A stretch of 64,000 bases of DNA from JBBRNH01 sp038230415 (GCA_038230415.1 JBBRNH010000012.1:1-64000), one strand, 5' to 3'. Positions 35,201-42,646 are shown, counted from the stretch's first letter. Notes: generated by a model from the letters alone, not told the origin. Numbers and translations are program-made.

Positions 35201-35771
35201 TCACGAATTTCAGGCTGTGGGGTGCGCTGAAAAACAACGTCGAAGGCGACGTGCCGCCCACGATACCCGAATCCCGGTCGTCGGTGTAGCGCAGGATAAA
35301 CAGGCTGTCCATCCGCGCAAAGTTGTAGCCGCCGTCCTGCCGGGCCTGTCCGCCGTCTTGTTCCAAAAACAGATTCAGGGCCGCGCCTAACCGCTGATGC
35401 CCCACCGCCGACGACTCGCGCAGGGTGTTGAGGTTGTCGGTTTTATTCCAGGAAATGATGTCGAGGTTGTCTTTGAGTTTGTCGAAATTGAAAAACAACT
35501 CACCCACATCGAAACATTCCGACACCAGCCGTTCGTCGTTATGGGTGTCTTTGCCGGTCAGGGTCTCAAACTGAGCGAGCCGCGCAAAGGCCGTTCTGAC
35601 CAAATCGAACCGGGCAAACGGGCTGGGGATTGACGTTGGCGGTTCTTTGGTGTTGCCGCCTTCGGGGTCTTCGATGGCCTCGATTTCTTTTTTGCCGTAA
35701 CCACCGCTCCGGCTAAACCAGTCTTCGCCGTTGGTGATGGTGTGCAGGGTCAATACGTGTTTGTTGTCCAT
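32220..35771 (-). CDS. Large protein with C-terminal Hsp70/actin-type ATPase domain (SrfB-like)
   Basis: An 1183-residue cytoplasmic protein started at the ATG at 35771, 7 nt after the tubulin-like gene; the longer frame is shadow of that gene. The first 590 residues are not recognised. From about residue 595 the actin/Hsp70 nucleotide-binding fold is evident: phosphate-1 FAIDFGTTNTHIEYTTN (about 600), phosphate-2 VDIGGGTSDVVVFQRGK (about 840) and the adenosine motif YIAFSGNGSKVLRVLS (about 980). There is no Hsp70 substrate domain. Size and plan recall the SrfB 'virulence factor' family, but this is not certain. It lies between tubulin-like and channel genes. Confidence 0.8.
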   Translation of the reverse strand: MDNKHVLTLHTITNGEDWFSRSGGYGKKEIEAIEDPEGGNTKEPPTSIPSPFARFDLVRTAFARLAQFETLTGKDTHNDERLVSECFDVGELFFNFDKLKDNLDIISWNKTDNLNTLRESSAVGHQRLGAALNLFLEQDGGQARQDGGYNFARMDSLFILRYTDDRDSGIVGGTSPSTLFFSAPHSLKFVNVQFGNQKLFGDGFTPLHLRDADYQKFWHGLSTRPGFGDCFPEVLAYLQKSLNLLKQQNNKLWQQIGNGAEKLRGDAFETLFDNLTSANGDLVEILDYRMKKVRVDATQFSRSGFVLNSEKYARLFPDKLSPMLLQENYQGRLIYTKDYWNKAQAVPPVVAEDWRENKRKLPGQADFYPWLTISDFLDPYIIRLVYPINADKFYDGGLTGNSLLQSYLLPLTKTFFDFFDADDLIAGKKVKLLLENRAGNSVKATLTIPLLPGEPPIVFDRIYYANDISEAPRPANETRNEGAVTEYQFGVNLMPFVRFANGPSPIYRVQVVDQDLDHYTYGNDYKLQFLTRDNKPLPVAEPKERSRKKQNVPDSVTTKYYAVGQNFDYIAVEAGGRRGLILPRFDQALREPGAVDFTFAIDFGTTNTHIEYTTNADPNPKAFTMGVADDENMVGKSATNPADSAIATLHHPDPTRRQYMNAVKATDIADVVPVELHPDRIGPHERASFPTRTALLENTPRWAETLAGFMDFNPALLYEKQNLMGYTVETNLKWANYRQDDREEKRVEAYIQSLLLLVRNKVLLNNGNLAATKLVWFYPLSMLETRRNYFEEVWNRQFAAIISTKTFPQRIPESTAPYYWYEGGSGEHAIQAESYPAVCVDIGGGTSDVVVFQRGKPTLITSFRFAANAIFGDAFATEGAALRNGFVRKYETKITALLNDNGFGELVKAYEKIKGRQRSEDIVAFFFSLKDNRDLQGKVSIDFNEMLGKDESLKIVFLVFYTALVYHIAQMMKARQMAMPRYIAFSGNGSKVLRVLSTKPAVLSQLARLIYQSVYEADYHTDGLEVIVEQKAPKEATCKGGLKHSTTLRFDRADDGRNDELIEATKRVLLGTTDQRFAGRKDTYETIGNDPAVLTDVVGEVRAFLTVLFSVNETMPFKDKFGVRAGDLDEYRKILEKDLADNVQVGFKRKRNDSDQKDPVEETLFFYPLVKGLNALAAHAANQ

Positions 35772-35778
35772 GGCGGGG

Positions 35779-37308
35779 TCAGGCGTTTTTAAACAGGTCT
35801 GGGAATTTTTCGCCCAAAAACGCATCGCTACCGCTGCCGAAAGCCTGCATGAGCTTGTCGGCGGGTGTGGGGTAGGTTTTGCGTAGGGTGGTTTTATTGA
35901 GCAGATTTTCGAGGGCGTTAAAATCGGTTTTCCCGGCAAAGAGTCCACCTTTGGGCGCGTAGCCCACGAGCAGATGCGCCAGATCGCGGCCAACTGCCAC
36001 GTTTTGCAGGGCGGGGTTCTCATTGGCTTTGGTGTTTCCTTCAAGGGCGAAGGGCGCGAAGCCGCGTTTGTTCCGGCTCATCTCACCGAGCCAGACGGTG
36101 AAGGCCCGGCTGAAATCGCCGAGGTATGTTTTGTAGAACGAGCCACCCAAAAAGCTGCTGTCGATGGCGGGGGCTTCTTTTGTCCAGGCCATGCTGCCCG
36201 ACGACTCGCGCATCTGATGGGTGATGTAGGCATTGAGCAAGGCCATTTTGGTTAGTGGACGAGCCAGCGTTTGGCGGGTTTCTTCGCCCAGATCGGCCAT
36301 TGTCAGCGTCTCCACATTTTTACGAATACCAAACTCGCTGAACACCGGGCCAACGGGTTTGCCGTTTTCGGTGTCTAAATCGGCATCGGCGAGGTTGGCA
36401 AAATCGGCAATTGCCAGTGCGCCCGCCAGTTCAACAACGTGCGCGTCGTTGCGTTGGCCGCCTTCGCCGGGGTCATAGGCGTAGTTTTGGGTCAGTTGGT
36501 CGCCAATGTAATAGAGCCGGTTCAGGCGGTCGTTCACGCCCCGCCCGTAGTAGTGCAGGGCGGCTTTGGCTTTCGAGTAAAACGTGGCCTTGTCAATCCG
36601 TCGTTCGGTGTTGGGTTCTACGCCAAAATAGGGCAGGGCCGTGAGCGCACCAATCCGGGCGTTGCGCAGGTATTCGGGGTTGTCGAGATCACCGGCGGTG
36701 GCCCCGCGAATATTTTTCAGGATAATGGGGAAGCCAGCCGCGCCCGTACCGCCAAAAATCGAGCTGATGATAAACACCCGGTCGTTGGCCGCGAAATTGG
36801 CCGCAAACTGCCGAAACTCGTCGGAGTCTTTAAACTGATTCAGCACCACGCTGCCGATATTGGGGTTGCCCACAAACCCGACGTTCATCTCCGTATTCAG
36901 GTTGCGCTCCGAAAACAGCAACTCGGTCAGGGCTTTGTTGGCCGGGTCAAGCTGGGCGTAATCAATATACTGGCCGAAGGTTTCGTTGCCTACGCCTTTG
37001 AGTTCAAAAGTGTAGGTGTCGGCCAGCTTGTCGCTGTTGTTGATGATGTTTTTGAGGGTACGAATATCCTGCCCGAAAAACGCGCCGGGGCCGGGTTTCT
37101 GGGTCAGGTCATTGCGGATGCGCTGGTAGGTTTTCAGCAGGTCTTCGGTCCGTTTGAGGTCGTCGTTGGCCTTGTGCGGGTCCACAATAATCGGCACCAC
37201 CACCGACGTATCGCCTAATGTCACGCCCGATGCGAGGAGCATCGTCAGGGCTTTAACCACCCGTGAGCCAGTGCCGCCGATAGCAAAAATAAACAGTTTA
37301 TGCGCCAT
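35779..37308 (-). CDS. Tubulin/FtsZ-like GTPase
   Basis: A 509-residue protein with the glycine-rich motifs of the tubulin superfamily: FAIGGTGSRVVKAL at residues 9-22 and the tubulin signature-like loop IFGGTGAAGFPIIL at residues 184-197 (compare GGTGSG). It is not FtsZ: the sequence between motifs and the long C-terminal half (for example DRLNRLYYIGDQLTQNYA, TSFLGGSFYKTYLGDFSRAF-like segments) differ, and it sits away from any division cluster. It fits 'tubulin-like' proteins found in accessory operons. GTP binding is inferred. No membrane segment is seen. It is 5 nt downstream of the membrane-protein gene and 7 nt upstream of the ATPase gene. Confidence 0.8.
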   Translation of the reverse strand: MAHKLFIFAIGGTGSRVVKALTMLLASGVTLGDTSVVVPIIVDPHKANDDLKRTEDLLKTYQRIRNDLTQKPGPGAFFGQDIRTLKNIINNSDKLADTYTFELKGVGNETFGQYIDYAQLDPANKALTELLFSERNLNTEMNVGFVGNPNIGSVVLNQFKDSDEFRQFAANFAANDRVFIISSIFGGTGAAGFPIILKNIRGATAGDLDNPEYLRNARIGALTALPYFGVEPNTERRIDKATFYSKAKAALHYYGRGVNDRLNRLYYIGDQLTQNYAYDPGEGGQRNDAHVVELAGALAIADFANLADADLDTENGKPVGPVFSEFGIRKNVETLTMADLGEETRQTLARPLTKMALLNAYITHQMRESSGSMAWTKEAPAIDSSFLGGSFYKTYLGDFSRAFTVWLGEMSRNKRGFAPFALEGNTKANENPALQNVAVGRDLAHLLVGYAPKGGLFAGKTDFNALENLLNKTTLRKTYPTPADKLMQAFGSGSDAFLGEKFPDLFKNA

Positions 37309-37313
37309 AGTTT

Positions 37314-37739
37314 TCAGAAAGGGGTTTTGCGGGCGTTGTGATTACCCACAAATTTGATAGCTATCGAAAGCAGGAAAAACAGCACGGCGGTGAGGGCGAA
37401 CATCTCCAGGGCGAACACAAAAAATACGGCCCCGCCCTGATCGAAAAAATAGGTGATGTTTTCGGGTTTGGCCGTTGGGTTGCGCGGAATCTCGCGGTTC
37501 TGCATCGAAAAACAAGTCAATAACTGCACGATGAATACCAGCAAACTGGTGATAATCAGGGTTCCGAACCAGTACGGCAGTTTGCTTTGGTTAGACCGGA
37601 TTGCCACCGCGTAATAAAACGCCAATACCCCCAGTACGCTGATAATGAGCCAGGAGAGTGTTACCGGCATCAACAGTTGCTGATCGATAAGGTCGTCTAA
37701 GAGCGAGCCGTCCACAAAAAATTCATAAAAGGATTCCAT
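37314..37739 (-). CDS. Small multi-pass membrane protein
   Basis: A 141-residue protein with three membrane segments (LSWLIISVLGVLAFYYAVAI, WFGTLIITSLLVFIVQLLTC, FVFALEMFALTAVLFFLLSI). It has no family that I recognise. It lies 5 nt before the tubulin-like gene and 35 nt after the vWA-like lipoprotein gene, in one transcription unit with them. A scaffold or anchor role in the complex is a guess from context. Confidence 0.7.
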   Translation of the reverse strand: MESFYEFFVDGSLLDDLIDQQLLMPVTLSWLIISVLGVLAFYYAVAIRSNQSKLPYWFGTLIITSLLVFIVQLLTCFSMQNREIPRNPTAKPENITYFFDQGGAVFFVFALEMFALTAVLFFLLSIAIKFVGNHNARKTPF

Positions 37740-37774
37740 AAATGAAAATGGGTTGTGAGAATGAAGAAAACGAA

Positions 37775-39091
37775 TCAGTCGGCAAGCAGAATTTTTAGTA
37801 CAAAGGCGTTTTGCGTATCGGTGGTGTGGGCGTTATAGGCCTGCCCAACGCCCGTCAGCATGGCCGTCAGGCCAAAGGTAGTGCTGGCAAAACGCGCGTC
37901 TTTCAGGTTGCGGTCGTCGTCGGTATGGGTCTCTGGCACCCAGGCTGGCAACCGTTGCTTTTTGAGTTTCACGGTCAGGGTGCGCTCTCCCCGTGCTTCG
38001 GTGTTGGCCTGTAACACCAGCACGTGCGTGGTGCCGTCTGTGCCGTCGGAAGGTTTCACGGCAATGAGTTTAAAGTTGTCTTTAGCCGAGAGAATCTCGT
38101 AGTTTTTTGGGTTTCGCAGCGTGGCTTCCGAATACGCTCCCTGCGGCAGGGTGATGCCTACGCAGAGTGTCAGGCGTTGGCCGGGGCGGTGGGGCGGGTT
38201 CACGTTTTTGATCGCGTGAAGGCCACTGGCGTTTTCGGCGTTATGGTCTCGGTCTTTGTCGAAGGTGCCGAGCGCGTCGGGGTCACTTTTGAGTACCGTA
38301 TAATACGGTTCGGTGAGGGCGTTGCTAAACAACAGCGCGTTCTGGAAGCCCGGATAATCCGTAAAATTCCGAAACGGGGCGTATTTGGGTTCGGTCAGGA
38401 GTTGGAGCATAGTAGCGTTCTTGGCAAAGAGCAGCACATAATACGGTCGGTTGCCCCGGTACATGATTCCTTTGTTTTGCTGATTATACGGAAAATACCG
38501 CCCCGCAAACTCCGACTGCATCTGTAACACCAGCAATGATCCTGACTTGGCGTAGGTTTTCAGGGCCAACTGCGCCAGATTTTGGGCCGCGCTCTGAATG
38601 CTGCCCGCATTTTGGCCGGTCATGGCACGGTCAGAATACACTAAGTCGGTCACTAAAATTGATAATTCCGCATCCTTGAGTTGAGCGGTCAGCGTACGGA
38701 AGATGCGTTCAAAATCGGTGAACGACGCATCGCCCACTTTGGTCTCAAACAATGACCTTGACTTAATCAGGTCGGGATACGATTTTGGGTATGCATACAC
38801 CGAATCATTGACGATGAAGACCGGCACTTTTGTTGGGTCATCGAAGGTGTTGAGCATCGTGGTGACGGTATTCTTCAGGTTCCGGTTCAGGGCCGGGCCG
38901 TCGTAACCGAGCATACTGCCACTGGCTTCGAGGTAGAGTTTGGCCCGAATTGGTTTGGCAACTATGACTGCCGGAGTCGTTTTACCGTCATTGGTTCCAG
39001 TGTGTTTGCGGGTATCGCAGCCAACTACTGAAAGAAGCAAAAAAAGAACGGGCAGAATACAGGTTGTTGCGGGTACTGAGCGTCTGAACAT
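37775..39091 (-). CDS. vWA-like lipoprotein
   Basis: A 438-residue exported lipoprotein with leader ending LFLLLSVVGC. After a short linker comes a fold resembling von Willebrand factor A: strand 1 with RAKLYLEASGSMLGY, where ExSxS takes the place of the usual DxSxS metal site, and a later strand with LSILVTDLVYSDR, which could give the third MIDAS residue. The C-terminal half is beta-rich (LTLCVGITLPQGAYSEATLR, ERTLTVKLKKQRLPAW). The Asp-to-Glu change at the first metal ligand is a visible oddity. It probably works at the outer face of the envelope as a ligand-binding part of the cluster. Confidence 0.72.
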   Translation of the reverse strand: MFRRSVPATTCILPVLFLLLSVVGCDTRKHTGTNDGKTTPAVIVAKPIRAKLYLEASGSMLGYDGPALNRNLKNTVTTMLNTFDDPTKVPVFIVNDSVYAYPKSYPDLIKSRSLFETKVGDASFTDFERIFRTLTAQLKDAELSILVTDLVYSDRAMTGQNAGSIQSAAQNLAQLALKTYAKSGSLLVLQMQSEFAGRYFPYNQQNKGIMYRGNRPYYVLLFAKNATMLQLLTEPKYAPFRNFTDYPGFQNALLFSNALTEPYYTVLKSDPDALGTFDKDRDHNAENASGLHAIKNVNPPHRPGQRLTLCVGITLPQGAYSEATLRNPKNYEILSAKDNFKLIAVKPSDGTDGTTHVLVLQANTEARGERTLTVKLKKQRLPAWVPETHTDDDRNLKDARFASTTFGLTAMLTGVGQAYNAHTTDTQNAFVLKILLAD

Positions 39092-39178
39092 AGTGGGTGG
39101 GGGAGGGTTAGGCAGAAAAAGGTTGCTACCGTTGAGTTGAAACGGCAGTCCGAAACAGAAAACTTATTTCAGGGCTGT

Positions 39179-40114
39179 TTATTGTGGGTGGTCATCAGGA
39201 TTGGTAGGCAGGGTGCCAAACCCATCTGAGCGGCTCGTGGGGGGCGGGGCCATCGGAATCACCGACGGCATGGTATCCGTCAGGTAACGCTCGTCGGGGT
39301 GGGTTTCAACCACAACACGGGGTTCTGCGTCGGCGGTTGGCACGGTATGGGGGCGGGGCAGCTCATCGGCCCAGCCTTTTTGCGGTGTTCGTGGTTGGGG
39401 CAACTGCTCGGCATCAGCCCGAACCGGCGCGATTGGCGGGCTTTTTCGGCGGCTCTCAGCGATCTCCCGGCTCAGTGCCTGATTTTCGGTGCGAAGGTCG
39501 GCGGCTTCGCGTTTTGCCGACTGATAAAACCGCAGATACACCAACGCCCCGCCCAGCAACGTACCCGCCAAGGCACCGAGTGCCAGCACCCCAATCAACA
39601 AACCGACGGGTGACTTGCCAGCGGGCGGTTCTGTTTCGGCCTTTTTTGCGGCCTCGATCACGGAGCCAACGGGCAGTGCGGCCTGCGGGCTAAGGGTATC
39701 CGTACCGTCGGGCATCCGGCTCTTAACGGTCTGTGCCGAACCGAATGCCGGGCCGGTGCCGGGCGTGGCGGCTGCGGCAGTGGGCCGGTTATAGTCGGCC
39801 ACGCGCTGGATCGCGGCCAGAAATGACTTTGCTTTTGGGTCCCGGCTGGTGCCTAAGGCCCGGTTTGCGTCAGCCGACAGCCGTTGTAATTCGGTCAGGG
39901 TGATGCACTCCCGGCTGGCGTTACCAGCAAAAAAATAGCGGTTTAACGACGGAACCGAGAGCCGCCTGTTCAGGTCTTTGTAGCTCGCGGGCCAGTCGCG
40001 CTCATTTTTTTTAACCAGCGCAATCGTACTGCCCGGCGGACAATCGGCGAAAACCGGCAGCAGGGCCAGCCAAATCAACCCACTCAGCCCACTGTTACGA
40101 ATGACAACACGCAT
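39179..40114 (-). CDS. Membrane-anchored DCPPGS-domain protein, copy 1
   Basis: A 311-residue protein and first gene of the minus-strand cluster. The signal sequence (SGLIWLALLPVFA) is followed by DCPPGSTIALV, RDWPASYKDLNRR, LNRYFFAGNASRECI and TLTELQRLSADANRAL, the same extracytoplasmic domain as in the protein at 30878-32140. A membrane helix (VGLLIGVLALGALAGTLLGG) follows, then a cytoplasmic coiled coil (ADLRTENQALSREIAESRRK) and a Pro-rich tail. The shared domain suggests paired sensors or anchors for one complex. The 68 nt to the upstream ung gene show no clear TAnnTTTG box. Confidence 0.7.
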   Translation of the reverse strand: MRVVIRNSGLSGLIWLALLPVFADCPPGSTIALVKKNERDWPASYKDLNRRLSVPSLNRYFFAGNASRECITLTELQRLSADANRALGTSRDPKAKSFLAAIQRVADYNRPTAAAATPGTGPAFGSAQTVKSRMPDGTDTLSPQAALPVGSVIEAAKKAETEPPAGKSPVGLLIGVLALGALAGTLLGGALVYLRFYQSAKREAADLRTENQALSREIAESRRKSPPIAPVRADAEQLPQPRTPQKGWADELPRPHTVPTADAEPRVVVETHPDERYLTDTMPSVIPMAPPPTSRSDGFGTLPTNPDDHPQ

Positions 40115-40182
40115 ATTCTGACGGGTTTATGAGAGCGGTTCTTGTTTTTGGTGGGTGAATATAGAACCTATTACCTGTATCA

Positions 40183-40848
40183 TCACCACTCGATTGGGGG
40201 CAGTCCCTGACCAAGAAGGTACTCGTTGGCCTGGCTGAAGTGTTTGTTGCCAAACCAGCCGCCGTAGTTTGCCGCCATCGGCGAGGGGTGTTTGGCCGTT
40301 AGTACGCAGTGTTTGGCAGTATCAATCACCGCGCCTTTTTTCTGAGCATAGGCTCCCCAGAGCATAAACACAACGTGCTGTTTCTCAGTAGACATGAGCC
40401 TGATAATAGCATCGGTGAAGGTTTCCCACCCTTTGCCCTGGTGCGAACCAGCCTGCCCCGCCCGCACCGTAAGTGTTGAGTTCAGGAGTAGTACGCCCTG
40501 TTTGGCCCAGCGTTCGAGGTTGCCCGATTTGGGAATCGGTGTGCCGAGGTCGTCCTGGATTTCTTTGAAGACGTTCACTAACGACGGCGGTTTTGGTACG
40601 CCTTCGCTCACCGAAAACGCCAGCCCGTTGGCCTGTCCCGCGCCGTGATAGGGGTCTTGCCCCAGAATAATTACCCGCGTATCGGTAAAACTACACTGAT
40701 CGAAGGCGTTGAAAATCAGCTTGCCCGGCGGGTAAACCTGCTGCGTCGTATATTCATCGCGGATGAACTCAGCTAAGGGTTTGAAATACGGTTTATCAAA
40801 TTCGGGTTGTAAATAAGGTTGCCACGATTCGGCGATGATGACTTTCAT
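40183..40848 (-). CDS. ung: Uracil-DNA glycosylase
   Basis: Family 1 UDG removes uracil from DNA. The 221-residue protein starts at the ATG at 40848; the 24 residues upstream do not match the family. Motifs: VIILGQDPYHGAGQANGLAF (water-activating Asp in GQDPYH), LLLNSTLTVRAGQAGSHQGK, VFMLWGAYAQKKG and the C-terminal AKHPSPMAANYGGWFGNKHF with the catalytic HPSP loop. Length is normal. Confidence 0.96.
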   Translation of the reverse strand: MKVIIAESWQPYLQPEFDKPYFKPLAEFIRDEYTTQQVYPPGKLIFNAFDQCSFTDTRVIILGQDPYHGAGQANGLAFSVSEGVPKPPSLVNVFKEIQDDLGTPIPKSGNLERWAKQGVLLLNSTLTVRAGQAGSHQGKGWETFTDAIIRLMSTEKQHVVFMLWGAYAQKKGAVIDTAKHCVLTAKHPSPMAANYGGWFGNKHFSQANEYLLGQGLPPIEW

Positions 40849-40963
40849 TGGAGTCGGGGTAAAGATGATGAAGCAGCCTGAGAGCCGGGTTGCGCGTTTG
40901 TGTTTGTGAATGTAAACCAATAGCCCTAACTTTCGTTTGCCATTTATTAAACAATCACCAGTT

Positions 40964-41350
40964 ATGATGACCGCCGTTACGGAAGGGGTTCAGGTAAGCG
41001 TCAGAACGGAGTATCAGCAGCACTACTCCAGCCCGATGCAGGCACATTACGTGTTCACGTACCGAATTGCCATCGAAAACCGCAGTGAATACACCATTCA
41101 GTTATTACGGCGGCACTGGACAATTTATGACTCTAACGGCACCGTCCGCGAGGTTGAGGGAGAAGGTGTGGTGGGCCTGCAGCCGGTGCTGGAACCCGGC
41201 GAAATCCACGAATACGTGTCGGGCTGCAACCTTAAATCGAGCATGGGTAAAATGACCGGCACCTACACCGTGGAGCGCATCATTGATGGCAAACTGCTGA
41301 AAATCACCATCCCGGAGTTTACCATGATTGCCCCCTTTAAACTGAATTAG
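40964..41350 (+). CDS. apaG: ApaG family protein
   Basis: A 128-residue single-domain protein of the ApaG/DUF525 family, an Ig-like fold. It was linked to Co2+ resistance and Ap4A metabolism in enterobacteria; the biochemical role is uncertain. Motifs: VQVSVRTEYQQHYSSPMQ, YVFTYRIAIENRSEYTIQLL, RRHWTIYDSNGTVREVEGEG, VVGLQPVLEPGEIHEYVSGC and GTYTVERIIDGKLLKITIPE. Two ATGs stand side by side at 40964 and 40967; either may be used. It converges on the Lrp gene across a large heptad repeat. Confidence 0.93.
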   Translation: MMTAVTEGVQVSVRTEYQQHYSSPMQAHYVFTYRIAIENRSEYTIQLLRRHWTIYDSNGTVREVEGEGVVGLQPVLEPGEIHEYVSGCNLKSSMGKMTGTYTVERIIDGKLLKITIPEFTMIAPFKLN

Positions 41351-41363
41351 TTCAGGATATTTC

Positions 41364-41532
41364 TAAGTCGAAAGTCGAAAGTCGAAAGTCGAAAGTCGAA
41401 AGTCGAAAGTCGAAAGTCGAAAGTCGAAAGTCGAAAGTCAGTAGCCGCAATCGTCAGCGACTTGCAGCAACCAGACTTTCGACCTGCGACTTTCGACCTG
41501 CGACTTTTGACCTGCAACTTTTGACCTGTGAC
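41364..41532. repeat. Heptad tandem repeat with inverted degenerate arm
   Basis: The left arm is about ten perfect copies of gtcgaaa (41364-41440). The right arm (41473-41532) is alternating 7-mers tttcgac/ctgcgac, decaying to ttttgac/ctgcaac and ttttgac/ctgtgac, roughly the reverse complement. It lies between the convergent apaG and Lrp genes, so a two-way terminator is possible. It is the least degenerate member of the heptad class. Confidence 0.9.
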
Positions 41533-41533
41533 T

Positions 41534-42001
41534 TCACGGAATCGGCAACACTTTACTTTCTTTGAAGGTTGACATAATCACCATCGTCTGGGTGCTGGCA
41601 ACTTCGTCAATCTCGTTAATCACATCGAGCATCAGGGCCTGATACGAGGCAATATCCTGCGAGATAACCTTCAGCAAAAAATCGCCGGAGCCGGTAATGT
41701 GGTGACACTCGATGATTTCGGGAATGTGATTGGCCTTGTCCACAAATGACATGGTCACGTCTTTTTTGTGACCAACCAAGGCCACCATCACAAACGTGGT
41801 CACGCCGAGACCCACGCGCTCCCTGTCGAGCTGGGCGTGATAGCTTTGAATAATGCCGGATGTTTCGAGTTTTTTAACGCGCTCCAGCGTTGGTGCAGGC
41901 GAGAGGCCAATCTCTTTCGATAGCTGGGCGTTGGTAATCTTGGCGTTTGCCTGCAGGATGTCCAGTACCTTACGGTCTATCTGGTCGAGCTTGTTTGACA
42001 T
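41534..42001 (-). CDS. Lrp/AsnC family transcription regulator
   Basis: A 155-residue regulator with an N-terminal winged helix-turn-helix (LDQIDRKVLDILQANAKITN, LSKEIGLSPAPTLERVKKLE) and a C-terminal ligand-binding RAM domain (GVTTFVMVALVGHKKDVTMS, ECHHITGSGDFLLKVISQD). HHITGSGDFLL is typical of the ligand-contact region. Family members form octamers and respond to amino acids. On its own strand a TAnnTTTG-like TAATTTTG (42047-42040) lies about 40 nt upstream, in an AT-rich stretch. The regulated genes are unknown. Confidence 0.95.
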   Translation of the reverse strand: MSNKLDQIDRKVLDILQANAKITNAQLSKEIGLSPAPTLERVKKLETSGIIQSYHAQLDRERVGLGVTTFVMVALVGHKKDVTMSFVDKANHIPEIIECHHITGSGDFLLKVISQDIASYQALMLDVINEIDEVASTQTMVIMSTFKESKVLPIP

Positions 42002-42039
42002 AATGGGGCAATGGAATAAGTAAAACTGTCGAGACGGGG

Positions 42040-42047
42040 CAAAATTA
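42040..42047 (-). promoter_or_regulatory. Candidate -7 box (TAATTTTG) of the Lrp gene
   Basis: The minus-strand octamer fits TAnnTTTG and lies 38 nt before the start codon in an AT-rich intergenic region. TTTG at the right -33 spacing was not found. Confidence 0.3.
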
Positions 42048-42171
42048 GTACCTTTCCAAATAAAAATCTAAAAAGATATGGCTTTCTTACAAAAATGAAG
42101 AATATTCTGCATCCAAAATCAATTTTTACCCCACAAAATTAAGGCTAACCGTCCAAAGACCAAACCCGAAC

Positions 42172-42462
42172 TTACCGTTTACTAATCTTATTTCCGGTGA
42201 TAATTCGCTGTTCCGACGACTTAAACGGGTGGTCATCAGCGGCAGAACGGGCCGCGTGTTTGGTGCTGCGGCCCTGCACCCGCGCCCGCCACATCCGCCA
42301 CGACGATGGCTTCATCTCCCTACGCATCAGACCGATAACGTCCTGTTCGGTCAGGCCAAACTGCGTTTCTATCGCATCAAACGGGGTGCGGTCTTCCCAC
42401 GCCATTTCGATAATCCGGTCAATATCGGCTTCGGTGAGTTGGGCATATTTTTCGTTTTTCAT
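42172..42462 (-). CDS. TIGR03643/DUF2805 family protein
   Basis: A 96-residue basic protein. The first 60 residues match the family: LTEADIDRIIEMAWEDRTPF, DAIETQFGLTEQDVIGLMRR and EMKPSSWRMWRARVQGR, with a helix-turn-helix-like layout. The C-terminal tail is low complexity and basic. The function is unknown. Its divergent neighbour encodes a DUF2256 protein; these two families often lie near cryptochrome/photolyase genes, though none is in this window. Confidence 0.88.
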   Translation of the reverse strand: MKNEKYAQLTEADIDRIIEMAWEDRTPFDAIETQFGLTEQDVIGLMRREMKPSSWRMWRARVQGRSTKHAARSAADDHPFKSSEQRIITGNKISKR

Positions 42463-42502
42463 CTTCGTAGAACCTTACAGACTGTCCCGTAGTTTTTCAG
42501 GA

Positions 42503-42640
42503 ATGGGAAAAATGCAGAAAAAGTCAGAACTGCCCACCAAAGTATGCCCCGTCTGCAACCGCCCGTTTGCCTGGCGCAAAAAATGGGAACGCGACTGGGA
42601 CAACGTGATTTATTGCAGCGACCGATGCCGGGGGAAATGA
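42503..42640 (+). CDS. DUF2256 zinc-ribbon mini-protein
   Basis: A 45-residue protein (ATG at 42503; 42512 is an alternative) with two CxxC pairs: VCPVCNRPFAW and VIYCSDRCRGK, separated by RKKWERDWDN. This is the complete DUF2256 domain, a probable small zinc ribbon. It sits inside a longer, meaningless frame. It is divergent from the TIGR03643 gene with 40 nt between starts. Confidence 0.85.
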   Translation: MGKMQKKSELPTKVCPVCNRPFAWRKKWERDWDNVIYCSDRCRGK

Positions 42641-42646
42641 GTTGTA

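Noticed and set aside
36439..37218. 259-residue plus-strand frame opposite the tubulin-like gene
   Set aside because: Antisense to the GGTG motifs; no start context or motif.
27085..40114. Calling the cluster Zorya
   Set aside because: Only A and B subunits resemble Zorya; ZorC/D/E/F/G are absent and the cluster has other NTPases.
41364..41440. Possible CRISPR-like array
   Set aside because: Unit is 7 nt with no spacers; a simple tandem repeat.
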